Positions 10,596 to 22,417 are shown, counted from the stretch's first letter. The stretch: DNA of 64,000 nucleotides from Earliella scabrosa (GCA_022605405.1 JABYQQ010000006.1:1-64000), one strand, 5' to 3'. Notes: generated by a model from the letters alone, not told the origin. Made by a program: numbers and translations.

Positions 10596-13153
10596 TCAGT
10601 CCTTAGACGCAGCAGTGGCGCGTGCGAATGCCGTCCACTGGTCAATCTTGCGACCGGGCATGCTGTCACGGTCCCACCCCATACCCGCGATATCCGACAG
10701 GTGACGCATGGTGGGCCGGCCATGAGGACAGTGCCATGGCTGGTCCATGGTCCCCATGTGCTGCACCACCTGTAAGAACAAGAATCAGCTCGAGCACAAC
10801 GCACACCATCACCCTACAAGCGGAGTCCTGCGGCGGGAGACATACCGTCGTCATCTGCCGCTTGTTCAGCGGAGTCCCGATCATGATGCTCTTTCTGCAC
10901 GCGCGCATGGCAAACATCGCGCGGGCCTTGGAGCACCGCACCATCTGCCCAGCCGGACGGTCCTGCATCAGGTGGAGGAGCTCTTCGAGGTCTGCAGATA
11001 CTTCGTCAGCATTCCCAGAGAGAACAGTCTAAGCAATCGAGGCTGGCCTTTTATATCGAAGACCGTGCTCTTGCTCACCGGTTGCGCCGTGAGCTGCACG
11101 CGCTGCCCCGGCGGACGCTGTTCAGATACGTCCAGCTCAAACCCGTTCTGCCTCATCACGTCGATGTTCTCGAGCGCGACAAGCTCGTCTGCAGCTGTGA
11201 GCTCCAACGTCTGTGGTCTGTTCTCGCTCATCAGCTCTGATGGCCACGAAAGAAGAGGCGCACGCACCGGAAGAGTTTCTGCGAGTCGATCTTCATCGTC
11301 CCCTGCAGCGTCTCAAAGTTGTACTTCTCATCCGCGGCGTGCTGGTCGACGATGAAGAGATCGTCCATCGCGCCAACCGTCGCGTCCCCATCGTCGGTTG
11401 GAGGCTTGCTTCGGCGGACTACGATGAAGCCGAGGTTGAATTGCCCGACGACCTCCATCTCCGCAAAGTCCGCCTTATTAATGACGCGTGAGAGCGCCTC
11501 GACCGCCTCGTCGTCGTGCTCGGTGTTGCTGACGCCCGCCACGTCGTTCAGCTTCACCGAGTTGCGATCGCGCTCCTCCCGCTGTTGCCTGGCATCGGCG
11601 CGGTGAGCGCGGAGCGTCCTCCATGATGCTGAGACTTGAGAGATGTCGAAGGACATGGTAATGGACGTGGTGTCGCCCGTGCGCACGACTTCATCGCTGG
11701 TGAATGACACTGACGAATGTCCTAGATCGCTCCGGGTGTCCGCACGAGACGAAGACGCAGCCCTGCCGTCGTCTTGAGTGAGGTCGACAACCTCCTGTGA
11801 TGGTGCTGCATCCTCGTCCATAGGTTCGTGGGAAGGGGCATCCGCCCCCGGGCCTTCACCCGGCTCTGCATCAGGCGGCACAGGGTCTTCAATCCTTATA
11901 TCGGCGTTGGATAGCTCCTCATCTCCTTCTGACGGCGCAGGATGTCGATCCTCGTCTCCTGCATCCTCCTCCATCGCTACTCCCATCCCCTCATCCTCTG
12001 CGCTCCCGGCTCCCTGCTCGCCCGCATCATCGTCGACCTCCATCTCTGCCTCCACCTCGACCGCAGCCACCTGGCTCCCAGGCCGCGCAAAGCTTCTCAA
12101 GATGTTCCTCATGCCCTTCTGCGCCTCTTTCCCCGTCCTTTCCCCGTCCGCGTCGCCTCTACCTTGCTCCTCTTCTTCGGTCGGTCCGACTCGGGCTCCT
12201 CCGCGCGTCTGCGCAAGCTCCACGACGCACCTGCTGTGCTCAAGACCATCTGCTCGCCCATGCTCCTGCTCCCCACACCGGTCGGCGGCACCGCGCGCGC
12301 GAGTGGCCGAGCAGGGGGCCGCAACGATGGGATGGGCGGGTCTTCCCCCGTGACCGACCGTGAGCGAGAGCTGCTCGGGCGAGCGTCGGCGGAGTGCACG
12401 ATCTCTGCGCGTGCATCTGCAGGCACACGCAGGGGCGAGCGAGGTTCCGAGCGCTGCTTGACCATCTGGGTGACCGTCGGGGACCGGGGAGAGGGTTGGT
12501 CCTCGACGTCTGACTCACCGCTCGGTCGAGGGTGCGAAGTCGTGGTTTGTATCGTCCCAGCCATGCGGGCCCTCGTTCGCGTGCTCCCCTGGTGGAGGGT
12601 AGAAGCATCTGCCAGGGAATTTCGTCGCGTCCTAGATTGAACCACATCAGAGTCCTCTGCGACTTCTTCCGAGTCGCTGTGTTCCGCATCGCCGTCTAGA
12701 CGGCGTTTTGAGCCTCGCAGAGACGAGGCCCCAGGGTCAGAGAGCAGAGCCGGTGTCCCGAAGGTAACATCGCCACCTTGTTCTTCGGCATGATCCACCG
12801 TCGACTCGTCAGCTGGATCTGCCCGCGTCTGCTCGCTCTCCTGCGAGACGGACGATGTATGCTCGTCCTCGGCATCGTCTGGTAGGAAGAGGGGAACGTC
12901 TTGAGATGTCGATGGGGTGGAGACTGGCAGCCGTGCGTCGGGCGGAGTGGGGGACTTGGGACCATGGACGTCAAACGTTGACGGCGATAGCGCATACTTC
13001 TCTTCCAGGGCTGTCTACAACCAATTAGGACGACGTCAGCTCAGCAGATGGTTTTGATGAAGATGGAGCTCACGCGGAGCGCCTGGATGAGGTTGTTCTC
13101 GCTGTGCAGCAGGATTGTCCGTTTGTCGGGGTTCACGTTGACGTCGCACGAGT
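10596..13153 (-). pseudogene. PMS1: PMS1/PMS2-type MutL homologue, 5'-truncated
   Basis: This is the C-terminal two thirds of a eukaryotic MutL-alpha subunit (DNA mismatch repair). Exon 13153-13074 carries the end of the N-terminal domain (DVNVNPDKRTILLHSENN). A large exon, 13014-11268, has an acidic linker, then VGQFNLGFI and the endonuclease motif DQHAADEKYNFE. Further exons carry ELDVSEQ, DRPAGQMVRCSKARAMFAMRACRKS and the zinc-site motif [20 protein letters not shown]. The GHKL ATPase domain is missing: upstream of 13153 the DNA is PSD2-like instead. An 11 bp tandem duplication at 12128-12149 shifts the frame inside the linker. No GT donor is obvious after VFDIK near 11060. The endonuclease half is otherwise well preserved, which suggests a fairly young relic. 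Confidence 0.88.
12128..12149. repeat. 11 bp tandem duplication causing a frameshift
   Basis: The plus strand reads tttccccgtcc twice in a row. On the coding strand this turns one ACGGGGAAA-type step into two and adds 11 bp. The upstream frame (ending GKGRGKRRRRA and a stop) and the downstream frame (GKEAQKGMRNILRSFARP) both continue the PMS1-like protein. Removing one copy would restore a single frame, so this is the inactivating event in the linker. Confidence 0.85.
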
Positions 13154-13192
13154 CTGCGAGTATGACATGAGGATGAAGCGCTATGGACAATG

Positions 13193-14060
13193 TCCACCTC
13201 AGCCTTCGAGTTCATCCTCGGGCGGTGGCACAGCGGGCAGTTCTTCACGTTGATCACGCGCTCGAACGATCCCTCGGGTGAGCCCCCGTTCGACGCGGAC
13301 GAGTCCTCCGCGTCCGACGACGACGAGCTCAACTGGTTCCACCCAAATGGCGTCCGCATCGACGTCTGCGTCGGACTAACTTCCGTGACGGCCGCCTCCC
13401 CCAGCGGCTGCTGCATCGGGTCCGTTGGTTGCGCAGGGGGCGCAGACGGCTGCTCGACGTTCAGCGCAGTGCCCATCGCAGCTGGGTTCGACGGCATGCC
13501 CGAGAAGTCGAGCTTGTCCAAGTTGACATGCTGCTGCGCCTCCATCCCACCAGTGATCGCGGGCGTGACGGGCGCGCTGGTGTCCATCACGCTCTCGTTG
13601 AGGTCGATCCGCTTATTCTCGCTCGCGGGCCGGCACAGTTCTGTCTAGAGACACTGGACCGCCTTCAAGTTGAATGTGAGCGCGTCCTCTTGGTGGCGCT
13701 TGTTGAACCGCGTCCAAAACGAGTTGACGGTGTGGTGCGAGAGGGTCGAGCCGAGCGAGTCGAGCATGGACGTCAGCTCGAGGTGCGAGATCGTGCCGGT
13801 GTCGTCGGTGTCGTACTGCTTGAGATACACGCGCCAGAACTTCGGGCGGAGCGCGTCATAGGGCTGGTACTTCGCCCTAGATGCAGCGTGCTATCAGCAC
13901 ACACAACAGTGAAATAGGCGAAATGAGCACTCACCTGAATGTAATCGTCGGCCTCTCCCGCCCTTTCCGCTCTCTCTGGCCATGCTTGCACTCGTGCGCG
14001 TGTCCGACGCTTCCGGATGCATTGCTCAGCATGCCCGGGGATGTTGAGACCGGACCACCT
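13193..14060 (-). pseudogene. PSD2-type phosphatidylserine decarboxylase fragment
   Basis: This is a middle fragment of the fungal PSD2-type enzyme (C2 domain, EF-hand region, then the decarboxylase). The exon 13876 to 13193 begins AKYQPYDALRPKFWRVYLKQ, continues with the EF-hand-like loop DTDDTGTISHLEL, a Ser-rich linker, and the zinc-ribbon-like NCPLCHRPRMNSKAEVDIV. A preceding exon (about 14050-13935) ends in RPTITFR-like sequence. A stop codon (TAG) follows KAVQCL where Glu is expected (near 13646). The fragment stops abruptly after AEVDIV. The next bases are the end of a PMS1 intron, so the catalytic decarboxylase domain is missing. Confidence 0.7.
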
Positions 14061-14144
14061 GTCGAGGGCGAACATCAATATGTTCATACGAGCGTTGAAT
14101 GACCCGCTATACACACGCCCTCAGCCTCGCAACATCACGGACTC

Positions 14145-14382
14145 GGATGTGAGTGCGGTCGGCCGCAGTGGTCGGACTGGAGCGCTGAGGGCAGCGACTG
14201 AGGGCATGATGTAGACACTTACCTGGACGATAGGTCGACTGTAAATTAGAGCAGATAATGAGATTGAAGCCATAAGGCGGCAGAGATGTGAGTGCGGTCG
14301 GCCGCAGTGGTGAGCCTTGAGCGCTCACAGCAGTGACTGAGGGCGTGGGTGTAGACACTTACTTGGACGATAGTTTGACTGA
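14145..14382. repeat. Two diverged ~143 bp direct repeats
   Basis: Blocks starting gtgagtgcggtcggccgcag at about 14146 and 14289 align through tgtagacacttac and ctggacgata/ttggacgata. They share the order and most bases but have point changes. A third partial copy of the gtgcggtcg motif is near 14490. They lie just upstream of gene A1 and may be promoter-proximal or transposon-derived. Confidence 0.7.
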
Positions 14383-14861
14383 TCAGATAGATGGAAGCCA
14401 TATATAGTGATTGAAAGCGTGAACAACAAATGATGATATACCAAGGGTGCTGCATAAGCAGAGTGGTAGGACAGGCGGAAGTCGTGCAAGTGCGGTCGCC
14501 GCCCGGAGCTGAATTACCTTTAGGCCCTGTCAATTATTGCACTACAAGTCAATCTCTCGACACTTCAACACTACTAACTCATCAATTGATCATCAACCCA
14601 ACTGACGCTGCCCTCACACCCACTGGCAGTTACGCGAATATTGCGGTGCGGCGCCCTAACCCTGAGTACCGTATTAGACGCCCAAACACAGCTTTTTGCG
14701 CACACGACAGTGGCGGTGCAAGCCACGCGAGCTGACGTCCCTGCACATGTCAGACCCCTCTTTCGAAACTGGACACGGCCACTGTTGCCCTAGCCCAACA
14801 CGCGTGCCCGTTGCGCCGTATCCTTCTGCTTCCTCGCTTAACACTTACCACTCTGCCGACT

Positions 14862-17299
14862 ATGCCTCGAACACGTGGAGGACACCGCGGTCGGGGCTCA
14901 ACACATCAACAAACGTCAACCCCTCGCGCCCACCCTACTACTCCACCCAACATCGCGCCCCCGGGGATCCCAGGCCCGCTCCCGATCGCGCCACAACTCG
15001 CCCCCACCGTGATCACTCATGCTGGACGCCCGCGCCCCCCGAGGATGACCGCTCTCCCATCACGCGCAACCGACCTCGAAGAACACCCCTCGGGCCAAGA
15101 GGAAGTCGAGCAATTCAGCGACGAAGAAGAAGACGGCCCGTCCCAGACGCGAAGGAGCCAAACCACGAAATCGGATCAAGACGAGTACCAAGAAACCGAG
15201 GATGAAGACGAAGAAGACGAATCCAGCGGAGACCGAATGGAAGAAGACTCACCGTCCTCCAACTCGGACGACGAGGAGTCGACCCGACACATACGAACGC
15301 GCTCCCAAAGGGCAGGCGAGAACCACATACACGCCCACCGAAGCAACCCCGACAGCGCAACCGCACGCGCACACACCTGGCGTGTCGCCATCCCCATTCC
15401 CCAAATGGAAACCCAAGGTGACACCCTTAAACACGTAAACCGTGCGCCTCGCGAGCTCACACACACGCGCAGAGGTCAACGACATTGCGATTAAACTCTA
15501 CAGCTGGTTCGTGAGATTGTCACCCCGCAACATGATCGTACTAAATAGCCCGTCAGCTATCGTTTCGCGACCACGGTTTTCGAACGACGCGGAGCCCCGG
15601 AACCCATAGCATGCGTAATTGGCCGCCGACGCATCAAGAACAACCCGCAGAGAGTAAGAAAGAGAGTACCTAACGATCATGAGCACCACTAACATCGTAC
15701 CCCACAGATACTCCTTCTCGTCCGCCTGTGCATCAGCTTGGAAGACATGACGATGGAGCCAAATGGACTCCGGAAACATTTCATACCGACACCCCGCTGG
15801 CCGCGCGAGTATCTTATTCGCGGAGCCAAGCAGCTCGTCGTGACGAGCTGCGAAGCGATCCTCCACGCGGAATGCGTCGAGCAGGCGATCCCACTCTCCT
15901 GGCTGCGCAACAACACCCGATTCCAGAGCGCCATCAAGTCGCACCTATGGGCGTTCCCCGGCGTAGTCCTCGAATTCCAAGGAGTCAAGAAGCGCAAGAA
16001 GATTCAGTGGGTCGCGCGATGGGTAAGCCTGCGAGCCCACTGACGATCTCCTAACCGCTGATCCACTTGTAGGAATCGAACTACGCGTACTGCAGCGAAA
16101 CAGTCTGCCGTTACGCCCGTTGCTACGAACCGGAAGCCCATCGCATGCTGTACTGCGTGCGCTGCGAGATCTGGTACCACCAGGAGTGCCTGCGACCGGC
16201 GGGTAATCTGCAATGGTTCCAGCTATATCGCGCCCGCCGCCTCCCATGGTACCTCAAGTATCCGGAACCCGAGCACCTCATGGAGACCACGTACTGCTCG
16301 GACGTCGACGACCCCTCGCACACCAACTGTAACGCTCGTGGAAACCAATCGACGGACTACCCCACCGCGCGAATCGAGGAGATCCCTTGCGACCCTACAG
16401 AAAGCACGCCGTCATCCCCCATTGCAGCGGCTCATTACGACACGGAGAACCCACTCCTTCCTTTGGATCCTACAATCTATCACACCCGTCAAGCCATGCA
16501 AACGTGGCGCGCAACGGCGGGTCCCAACCCGAATGGCACCACGGAGAACCCACTCCTTCCTTTGGATCCTACAATCTATCACACCCGTCAAGCCATGCAA
16601 ACGTGGCGCGCAACGGCGGGTCCCAACCCGAATGGCACAAGCCCTCGCGCACGCTCTGCTATCCCCGCCCTCGAAACACCACCGCAAACCCCTGCTGCGC
16701 GCACGAGTAGGCAAAATGACACGGCTCCGACCACACAGCCCCGTCGACTCACCATCCGCATCCCCTCCCTCGCTCGTCCCCGCCCACTCACCATTCGCAT
16801 TCCCTCCCTCGCTCAACGACAAGCAGCAGCGGCGGCCCAAAGCCCGCACACTGGCGTTGACCGAGACGTCCATCTCTCCACCCGCGAGGCCCAAGGCGGC
16901 GATGCAGATGAGCTGCATCCCACCGCTGCCACGGACGAGCCGTGGCGCGAGCTGTCGGACGATGAAGATGACGTACGTGTCTATCACGATACCGAGCCTC
17001 GCAGCGACCGCGACTTCCACACGTGGAAGTCAATCCTTGCGATGCCCATCGAACGGGGAGCGAAGGCCGACATCGACGAAGCCGGGGTCGGCTCATACGA
17101 GCGGATCATTGTGTCCGCGCGCAAGCTCAGGAACCGTCCAAAGGATATCAATGCGTGGCTCGACGGTGTGCTCGAGCGCAAGTACGAGACACTGACTGCA
17201 GACACAAGAGGAGAGCTGAAGAGGCGTTTCGAACGCGACATGATCCGTGACCCCGCGGCCCGGCCGATATATGTCTGTCCGAACAAGCATCTTGTGTAG
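14862..17299 (+). CDS. Zinc-finger family gene A1 (PHD-like, 742 aa)
   Basis: Five exons fit cleanly: 14862-15417, 15473-15506, 15557-15653, 15708-16022 and 16073-17299, all GT-AG introns of about 50-55 nt, giving 742 aa. The start MPRTRGG is chosen by analogy with paralogue A2 (MTRTRNQ). Residues about 75-150 are very acidic. Exon 3 has YRFATTVFERRGAPEP. Exon 4 has a BAH-like segment (WPREYLIRGAKQLVVTS). Then comes a PHD-like finger: Cys341-x4-Cys346, 15 residues, Cys362-x2-Cys365, x4-His370-x2-Cys373, with the Trp-Tyr before the His typical of PHD fingers. The usual last Cys pair is not next to it. The protein ends VYVCPNKHLV, and a Cys-x3-His tail is shared by the family. A perfect 99 bp duplication lies in the variable linker. 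Nuclear, chromatin-associated function is an inference; I know no named homologue. Confidence 0.85.
16441..16638. repeat. Perfect 99 bp tandem duplication inside A1
   Basis: Positions 16441-16539 and 16540-16638 are identical and in frame, repeating a 33-residue block that begins ENPLLPLDPTIYHTRQ. It lies in the linker between the finger and the conserved C-terminal domain. No substitutions separate the copies, so the event is recent or maintained by conversion. Confidence 0.95.
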
Positions 17300-17554
17300 C
17301 TCGCAGATCATCCGCATGTATTTGTAGCGCAGCAGACCAGATCGACGCATTGTACAATGTCGCCCGACATAATCGCGCCCACATCCTCGGAAGCGGGGAC
17401 CGGTTTCAGAAACCGACCCATGGGTAACCGAAAGCATAAAGCTATCGCAGGCTCAGCCTCTACTCAACTCATGAGACGGCGGATGGCGGCATGAAGGCAT
17501 GCAGTGAGATGAGCCGACGAGATATTCGTGACACGCCAGTAGCCATGCAGAATG

Positions 17555-17585
17555 CCCGCACACGCGGAGGTGTCGCGCCTGCGGG
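17555..17585. repeat. Palindrome H1 downstream of A1
   Basis: Arm CCCGCACACGCGG (17555-17567), loop AGGTG, arm TCGCGCCTGCGGG (17573-17585); 11 of 13 positions pair. It sits 256 bp after the A1 stop and 275 bp from the stop of convergent B1. It is related to the palindromes near 22 kb and 56 kb. Confidence 0.8.
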
Positions 17586-17860
17586 ATGAAATAGACCTGC
17601 GAAGCAGATATATGGCCCAAGGCCGACGAACGCAGAGCGAGCGGCGCGGAGCCGGGATATGCCTGCGAGGGCACGCAGATGGATTGTCGCGACGTCTAAT
17701 GATATACAGCACAACGATATCGAGTCGTGGGTTCTTGCGTAGAGGAGAATGGAGGATACCACTTGGCAAAATGAGCCCCTACTGAGAACAGCGCATTGTA
17801 TGGAACGGTACGGTATATACATGTAAAGTACGTAGACGGGCGTGCCAACGAGTTGTATGA

Positions 17861-19072
17861 CTAAATGAAATGCCCAGTCTGACATTTGAAGACCAGGCGG
17901 TGGCGCAGCGGGGTGTCTGCTAGGAGTCGAAGCCGCAGCATGGCTTCTTCAACTCGGGAGGCCGGAACGGGATACGGAGCGTGGCGGATGGCGCTCTCGA
18001 TCCACTCGCCAATGTTGGGGGGCGGATTGTCGCCATACTCACGGGCTGCCAACAGCACGCTTTCAAAGGTGCAGAATTGATCTTCGGAGAACCGGCGGTA
18101 GCGGCGGGAGATTGGAATGGCCAGGATAGACCCCCAGAGGCGGTCGACGCGGCGGTGTGCGGTGAGATGCCGGGGGAGACGATGAGCGGGTGGGCGGAGT
18201 TCGGAGAGGGGGCCCACGATGGCTAGGCACGGTTCATGATACCACGTGTGGCATTCCGCACAGTAGTGTACCATGTGCCGATCCAGATCCAGGAAACCGT
18301 CGTAGCGGCAGCGGCTATTCGCGCCGTAGCAAATGCGCTCCGGTAGCTAAGGTATGATTGTGAGTGAAATGGAGGACGGGGGCGCAAGGAGCACTCACTT
18401 CGACAAGATGGTAGCGATGTTCTTGACCGCGAACATACGGACGGCCTACTTGAATGTCGGTACGGACCCACGCCATACCTGGTAAGATGACCCCGCTGAC
18501 GGCTAACACGGGATTGACGACGTTGACGACGGCATGAGCCGTGAACTCGTTCACGGACACGGTGATTCGCATGTTGGTGTGCAGGTATTGGAGCTCCCCG
18601 TCCATGTGTGACTCGCGCGGTAGGTTGCCGATAGGCTCACAGTCGTCGAGGACAATGTCGCGGGCGGGCATTATGTGAGTGACTTGCGCGAGGCCCTGCC
18701 TGGAGCGTCAGCAATCACGGAGTGGGTGTCTGAGGGTGAAATGAGACCTCTTGTGTGCTTTTGGCACGGCGTACCGCCTCCACGTAGACGATGGGATCTT
18801 TGAAGGGTACCCGGTTGAAGCGGGCATTTGACAACGTGTAGCTGAGGGTTTGAATGAGCACATATGTGTTCTGCGGGATAGTGTGGCTCACAAGTAGGAT
18901 GGACGAATGATGAATGACGTGCCGGTCATTCGATTGGTGTCTGTAGGTGGGGATGCGTAGTGTTCAATACCTCCAGTGAGGTCGGCTGTGGTAACTCACG
19001 TTCAATATAGTCCACTTGGATCGCGCGGTCCCAGAGTTCCGGGCGCACCACCAGTTCCGTAATCATAGACAT
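17861..19072 (-). CDS. Zinc-finger family gene B1 (PHD-like, 332 aa)
   Basis: Five exons, in coding order 19072-19000, 18940-18892, 18841-18748, 18695-18399 and 18346-17861, join in frame to 332 aa. The start MSMITELVVRPELW is fixed by the B2 paralogue (MSSVTDLTLRPELW). An in-frame upstream ATG at 19177 exists but is not shared. Exon 2 reads HTNRMTGTSFIIRPSYL, exon 3 ARFNRVPFKDPIVYVEAV, and exon 4 GLAQVTHIMPARDI and GVILPGMAWVRTD. The finger is Cys177-x6-Cys184, 15 residues, Cys200-x2-Cys203, x4-His-x2-Cys, as in A1 and A2. The C-terminal end is LVFKCQTGHFI. It converges on A1 and diverges from A2. The donor after exon 3 is a weak GTCTCA. No named family recognised. Confidence 0.85.
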
Positions 19073-19408
19073 GGCTGTGATATTCACGGCGTGGTCACTC
19101 GATCCCGCGTCGGAATGCTTGGGTGGCGGAGAGCCTTGTAAATGAGTGTGCTGCGGTAGCATGGCAATCGGAGGCACGGTCTAGACGCCACTGCACAGCC
19201 TGCGCCGCCACGCGAGTGTGGCGGTGCACAGGCGCGTCCGACCCTAATCGCCACGCGACATACGAAGTCGGACAAGTGGGAGGCTGTTTTGGAAAGTCGA
19301 ACCTGCTGCTGCAGCTACCACTTCCGGCGACCTCAACGCTAGCTCTCTACCACCCGCGCCCTCGCTCTTCCCCTCCTCTGCACCCTACCTCACTCTGCGC
19401 ACAAAACG
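19073..19408. promoter_or_regulatory. Shared divergent promoter of B1 and A2
   Basis: 336 bp separate the ATG of B1 (minus) from the ATG of A2 (plus). The right half is C-rich on the plus strand (tctctaccacccgcgccctc...), as in fungal leaders. No classic TATA box is visible. The head-to-head layout suggests co-regulation of the two genes. Confidence 0.5.
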
Positions 19409-21775
19409 ATGACCAGAACGCGCAATCAAGCACTCAAGGCGCGGACGGAAAGGCAAGCGAAAGCTGGTAGAAGTCAGTTTCGGTGATATTGAACCATGTG
19501 AGACACTCTAACCCATTAACTCTGACTGCATTTGAATGTACAGGCGGTGAGACTTCCGCCACCCCGCGAGGTCTGCGCGCAGCGCGAGCGAGCACTCGGA
19601 AGGCGCGAAGCAAGGCCAAAGCAAGGATCCAATCGCCCGAGGTGACTGAGGGCAGTGGAGAGGACGAGGTGTCCATGGAAGAGGACGAAGATACTGAGGG
19701 TAGCAGCGACGACGAGTCATCAATGGAAGAGGACGAACAACATTCCCGACGGACCCCGGAGAAGGAGAACTCGAGTGATGGGGAGTACGAGATGTCAGAA
19801 GAGGGCGAAGAAGACATGTCGGAAGACGAGGCAAGCGACGACCCCGCGCCCACCGAGGGACAATCAACCGCGCATACCCGCCGCACTCGCGCGACGCGTC
19901 GTCACAGCGCCGGGCGTCCCAACGTTGAACGCCTTGGATACACAGTGCGCGGAGGGACTTGGCGTGCCGCACAACCCATCCCCACGAAGGATGCACCAAG
20001 TACGCCGACCTAATCTTGACTGACCCGTCGATGCGAGCTGACGGACTTTGCAGGCGTCAACGGCATTCAGCTGCGATTGCTAAAATAGTATGTCACCTCC
20101 TTCATCTATACTGACAACAACTCACCGCTCGCAGTTATCGATTGGACACGACGGTATTCGAGGGATGCGGGGCGCCCGAGCCCGTAGGATGTGTGTTCGG
20201 CATGCGCCGCGAGAAGACCAAGCCTCGCCGGGTACGTCGAGTCAGATCCTGACTCTCCCGTCATGCATACTGATCCCACGACATCTCAGATTCTACTGCT
20301 GGTCCGACTTTGTCTGAGCCTCGAAGATATCGCAATACTGGGAGGCGGCTCGCGCAAGCACCTTCTGAGGACGGGCGACTGGCCTCGGGAATATCTCATC
20401 CGCGGGGGCAATCAAATCGTACTCACCAGCCGTGAGGCACTCCTACACGCCGAATGCGTGAGGGAGTGGGTTCCAGTCTCGTTGTTGCGTCCCGACACGC
20501 GTTTTCAGAGCGCACTCAAGCTGCAGCAGTGGGGGATACCCGGACTCGTCCTCGAATGGCAAGGCACGGTCGCTCGTAAACGCAAGAAGATTCAATGGCG
20601 CGCACACTGCGTCAGTGCCAGCCGCTTTTAGTACCATGCGTTTGCTGACAGTTTCATAGGCCACCGACTGGCAATATTGTCGGCCGGACGGCTGCGTGTT
20701 CGCGCGTCGATACGAACCCGAGGTCCACCAACTGCTATACTGCAGTACGTGCAAGCGCTGGTACCACACCGAATGTTTGCGCTTGGCCGGCAACCTGCAA
20801 TGGTTCCAACTACACCGTGCTGAACAGCTCCCATGGTACCTCAAGTACCCCGAGTTCGCGAGTACCCCCGAGCTCCAAAACAAGAACCTCAAGAACGATG
20901 GCGGCACCCCGAGGGACGGCGAGGCGCGAGCGCAAAATGCTCGTCACACGCCGACTGAGGATCCACCGTCACGCCCTGTGTCACCTGCGCCGGACACTCC
21001 GCAAACAGCTGAAACACCGACATTGGGAACCTCGCCCACCCCCCATGAGAACACGCCCGTAGACAATGACGCAGCGCAGGCGGACGATGTGTCCGCACGA
21101 GTCCCCGATGACGGCGTTGGCGTACCGCAGCACCCTGACGTCCCCGGAGATCCCTCATCGATCGTCGTGCCTCCACCAGGAATCAGCGTTCCCGGCGTAC
21201 TATCCCTGTCAGCCGCGCAGTCAGATATACCCACCATCAATGCATTGACCGAGCCGGCGGATGCCGACAACATGGCAGACCGCGAGGATGGACAGGACGG
21301 AGAGGACGAGCAAGATGGAGAGGACGAGCAAGATGGAGAGGACGAGCGAGATGGAGAGGACGAGCAAGATGGAGAGGACGAGCAAGACGAGCTGGACGAC
21401 TCCTCGTCGGACGAGGATTGGCAAGACAGCTCAGACGACGAGGAACACATCGACGTGCACCATGACACGGATCCGGTGGACGACGGCGCTTTTCATCGCT
21501 GGAAAGCTCTTCTTTCCATGCCCGTCGAACGCGGGGTGAAACAAGACCTGACGGAGTGTGGGGTAGGCTCCTACGAGCGAATTATCCTGACCGCACGCAA
21601 ACTGCAATACCGTCCCACGGACATCGACACATGGATCGCAGGCGTGCTGGAACGGAAGTACCGCGGGTTGGGCCAGGAGGCCAAGGACGCGCTGCGGACG
21701 CGGTTCCTACGCGACCTGGTGTCCGATCCAGCAGGGCGGAAGGTGTACGTATGTCCCGACCAGCACCTCGTGTAG
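19409..21775 (+). CDS. Zinc-finger family gene A2 (PHD-like, 693 aa)
   Basis: Six exons join in frame: 19409-19466, 19544-19999, 20054-20087, 20135-20231, 20290-20610 and 20660-21775, giving 693 aa. The 34 nt and 97 nt exons have exactly the same length as the matching exons of A1, strong support for both models. The N-terminal region is acidic (repeated SMEEDE). The middle has YRLDTTVFEGCGAPEP and the BAH-like WPREYLIRGGNQIVLTS. The finger begins at Cys329: Cys-x4-Cys, 15 residues, Cys-x2-Cys-x4-His-x2-Cys. A linker with DGEDEQ repeats leads to the conserved C-terminal domain (WKALLSMPVERGVKQDL, GVGSYERIILTARKL, VLERKYRGL) and the end VYVCPDQHLV. Compared with A1 it has an extra N-terminal intron and lacks the 99 bp duplication. 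Confidence 0.87.
21294..21392. repeat. 18 bp tandem repeat coding for DGEDEQ
   Basis: Five to six nearly identical copies of gatggagaggacgagcaa encode an acidic DGEDEQ tract in the A2 linker. The truncated copy A3 has a shorter, diverged version of the same tract (DGGDQQDGEDEE), so repeat number changes between paralogues. Confidence 0.9.
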
Positions 21776-21977
21776 TGTGGTGAGCGTGTATTTGTAGGGG
21801 ATCGTGTAGAGTGAGTCACTGGTAGCGAGTCTGCGCCGTGATGTGTAGTAGATAGTGTAGCATAGTTTGTGTGTAAGGGTCATGTAACTCGACGAGGAGT
21901 TGAAATGACTGAGGCGTTGTGTGCATCGCGTGGAAATGAGTAGCCATGTGTGAGGAAACAGACTATTGGGGTGAGTT

Positions 21978-22010
21978 CCCCGCACACGCGGAGATCCCGC
22001 GCATGCGGGG
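21978..22010. repeat. Palindrome H2 downstream of A2
   Basis: Arm CCCCGCACACGCGG (21978-21991), loop AGATC, arm CCGCGCATGCGGGG (21997-22010); 12 of 14 positions pair. It is 203 bp past the A2 stop, in the space where A2 and B2 converge. Confidence 0.9.
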
Positions 22011-22060
22011 AGTACACGAGGAGGCACGAGATCGACCGTTCCGCGGACGACATAATGGAA

Positions 22061-22101
22061 TACTCCCCGCAAGCGCGGACCTCCCGCGCATGCGGGGAGT
22101 A
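22061..22101. repeat. Palindrome H3, 18 bp stem
   Basis: Arm TACTCCCCGCAAGCGCGG (22061-22078), five-base loop ACCTC, arm CCGCGCATGCGGGGAGTA (22084-22101); 17 of 18 positions pair. This is the strongest member of the family. It is followed 17 bp later by GGGACGACTTTCGGAACTGG, a motif also found at about 26188 after the palindromes of the third unit. Confidence 0.95.
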
Positions 22102-22417
22102 CGGGAAGATGTGGCAGGGACGACTTTCGGAACTGGTCTCCCTCGCTGGATGAGCACTGAAGACAGGTGACGCCGACACTTCCGCCCCCACGGTGAGGGC
22201 AGATGTAATATCTGGCAAGTACGTGCATTGTGAGGAGTAGATACATAGAATGACGGCGCATCCGCGTAGATCTCGCTTATTCTGGCTGATATCACGATAA
22301 CGTGTAGGTCGACATGCCTCGCGGGCCGATGACAAGCACATACTAGGAAATGATGATGTGGGGAGTAGAGCAACGAGTAACACGTATTGACGCACCGTGA
22401 CTACATGAGATCGGCAG

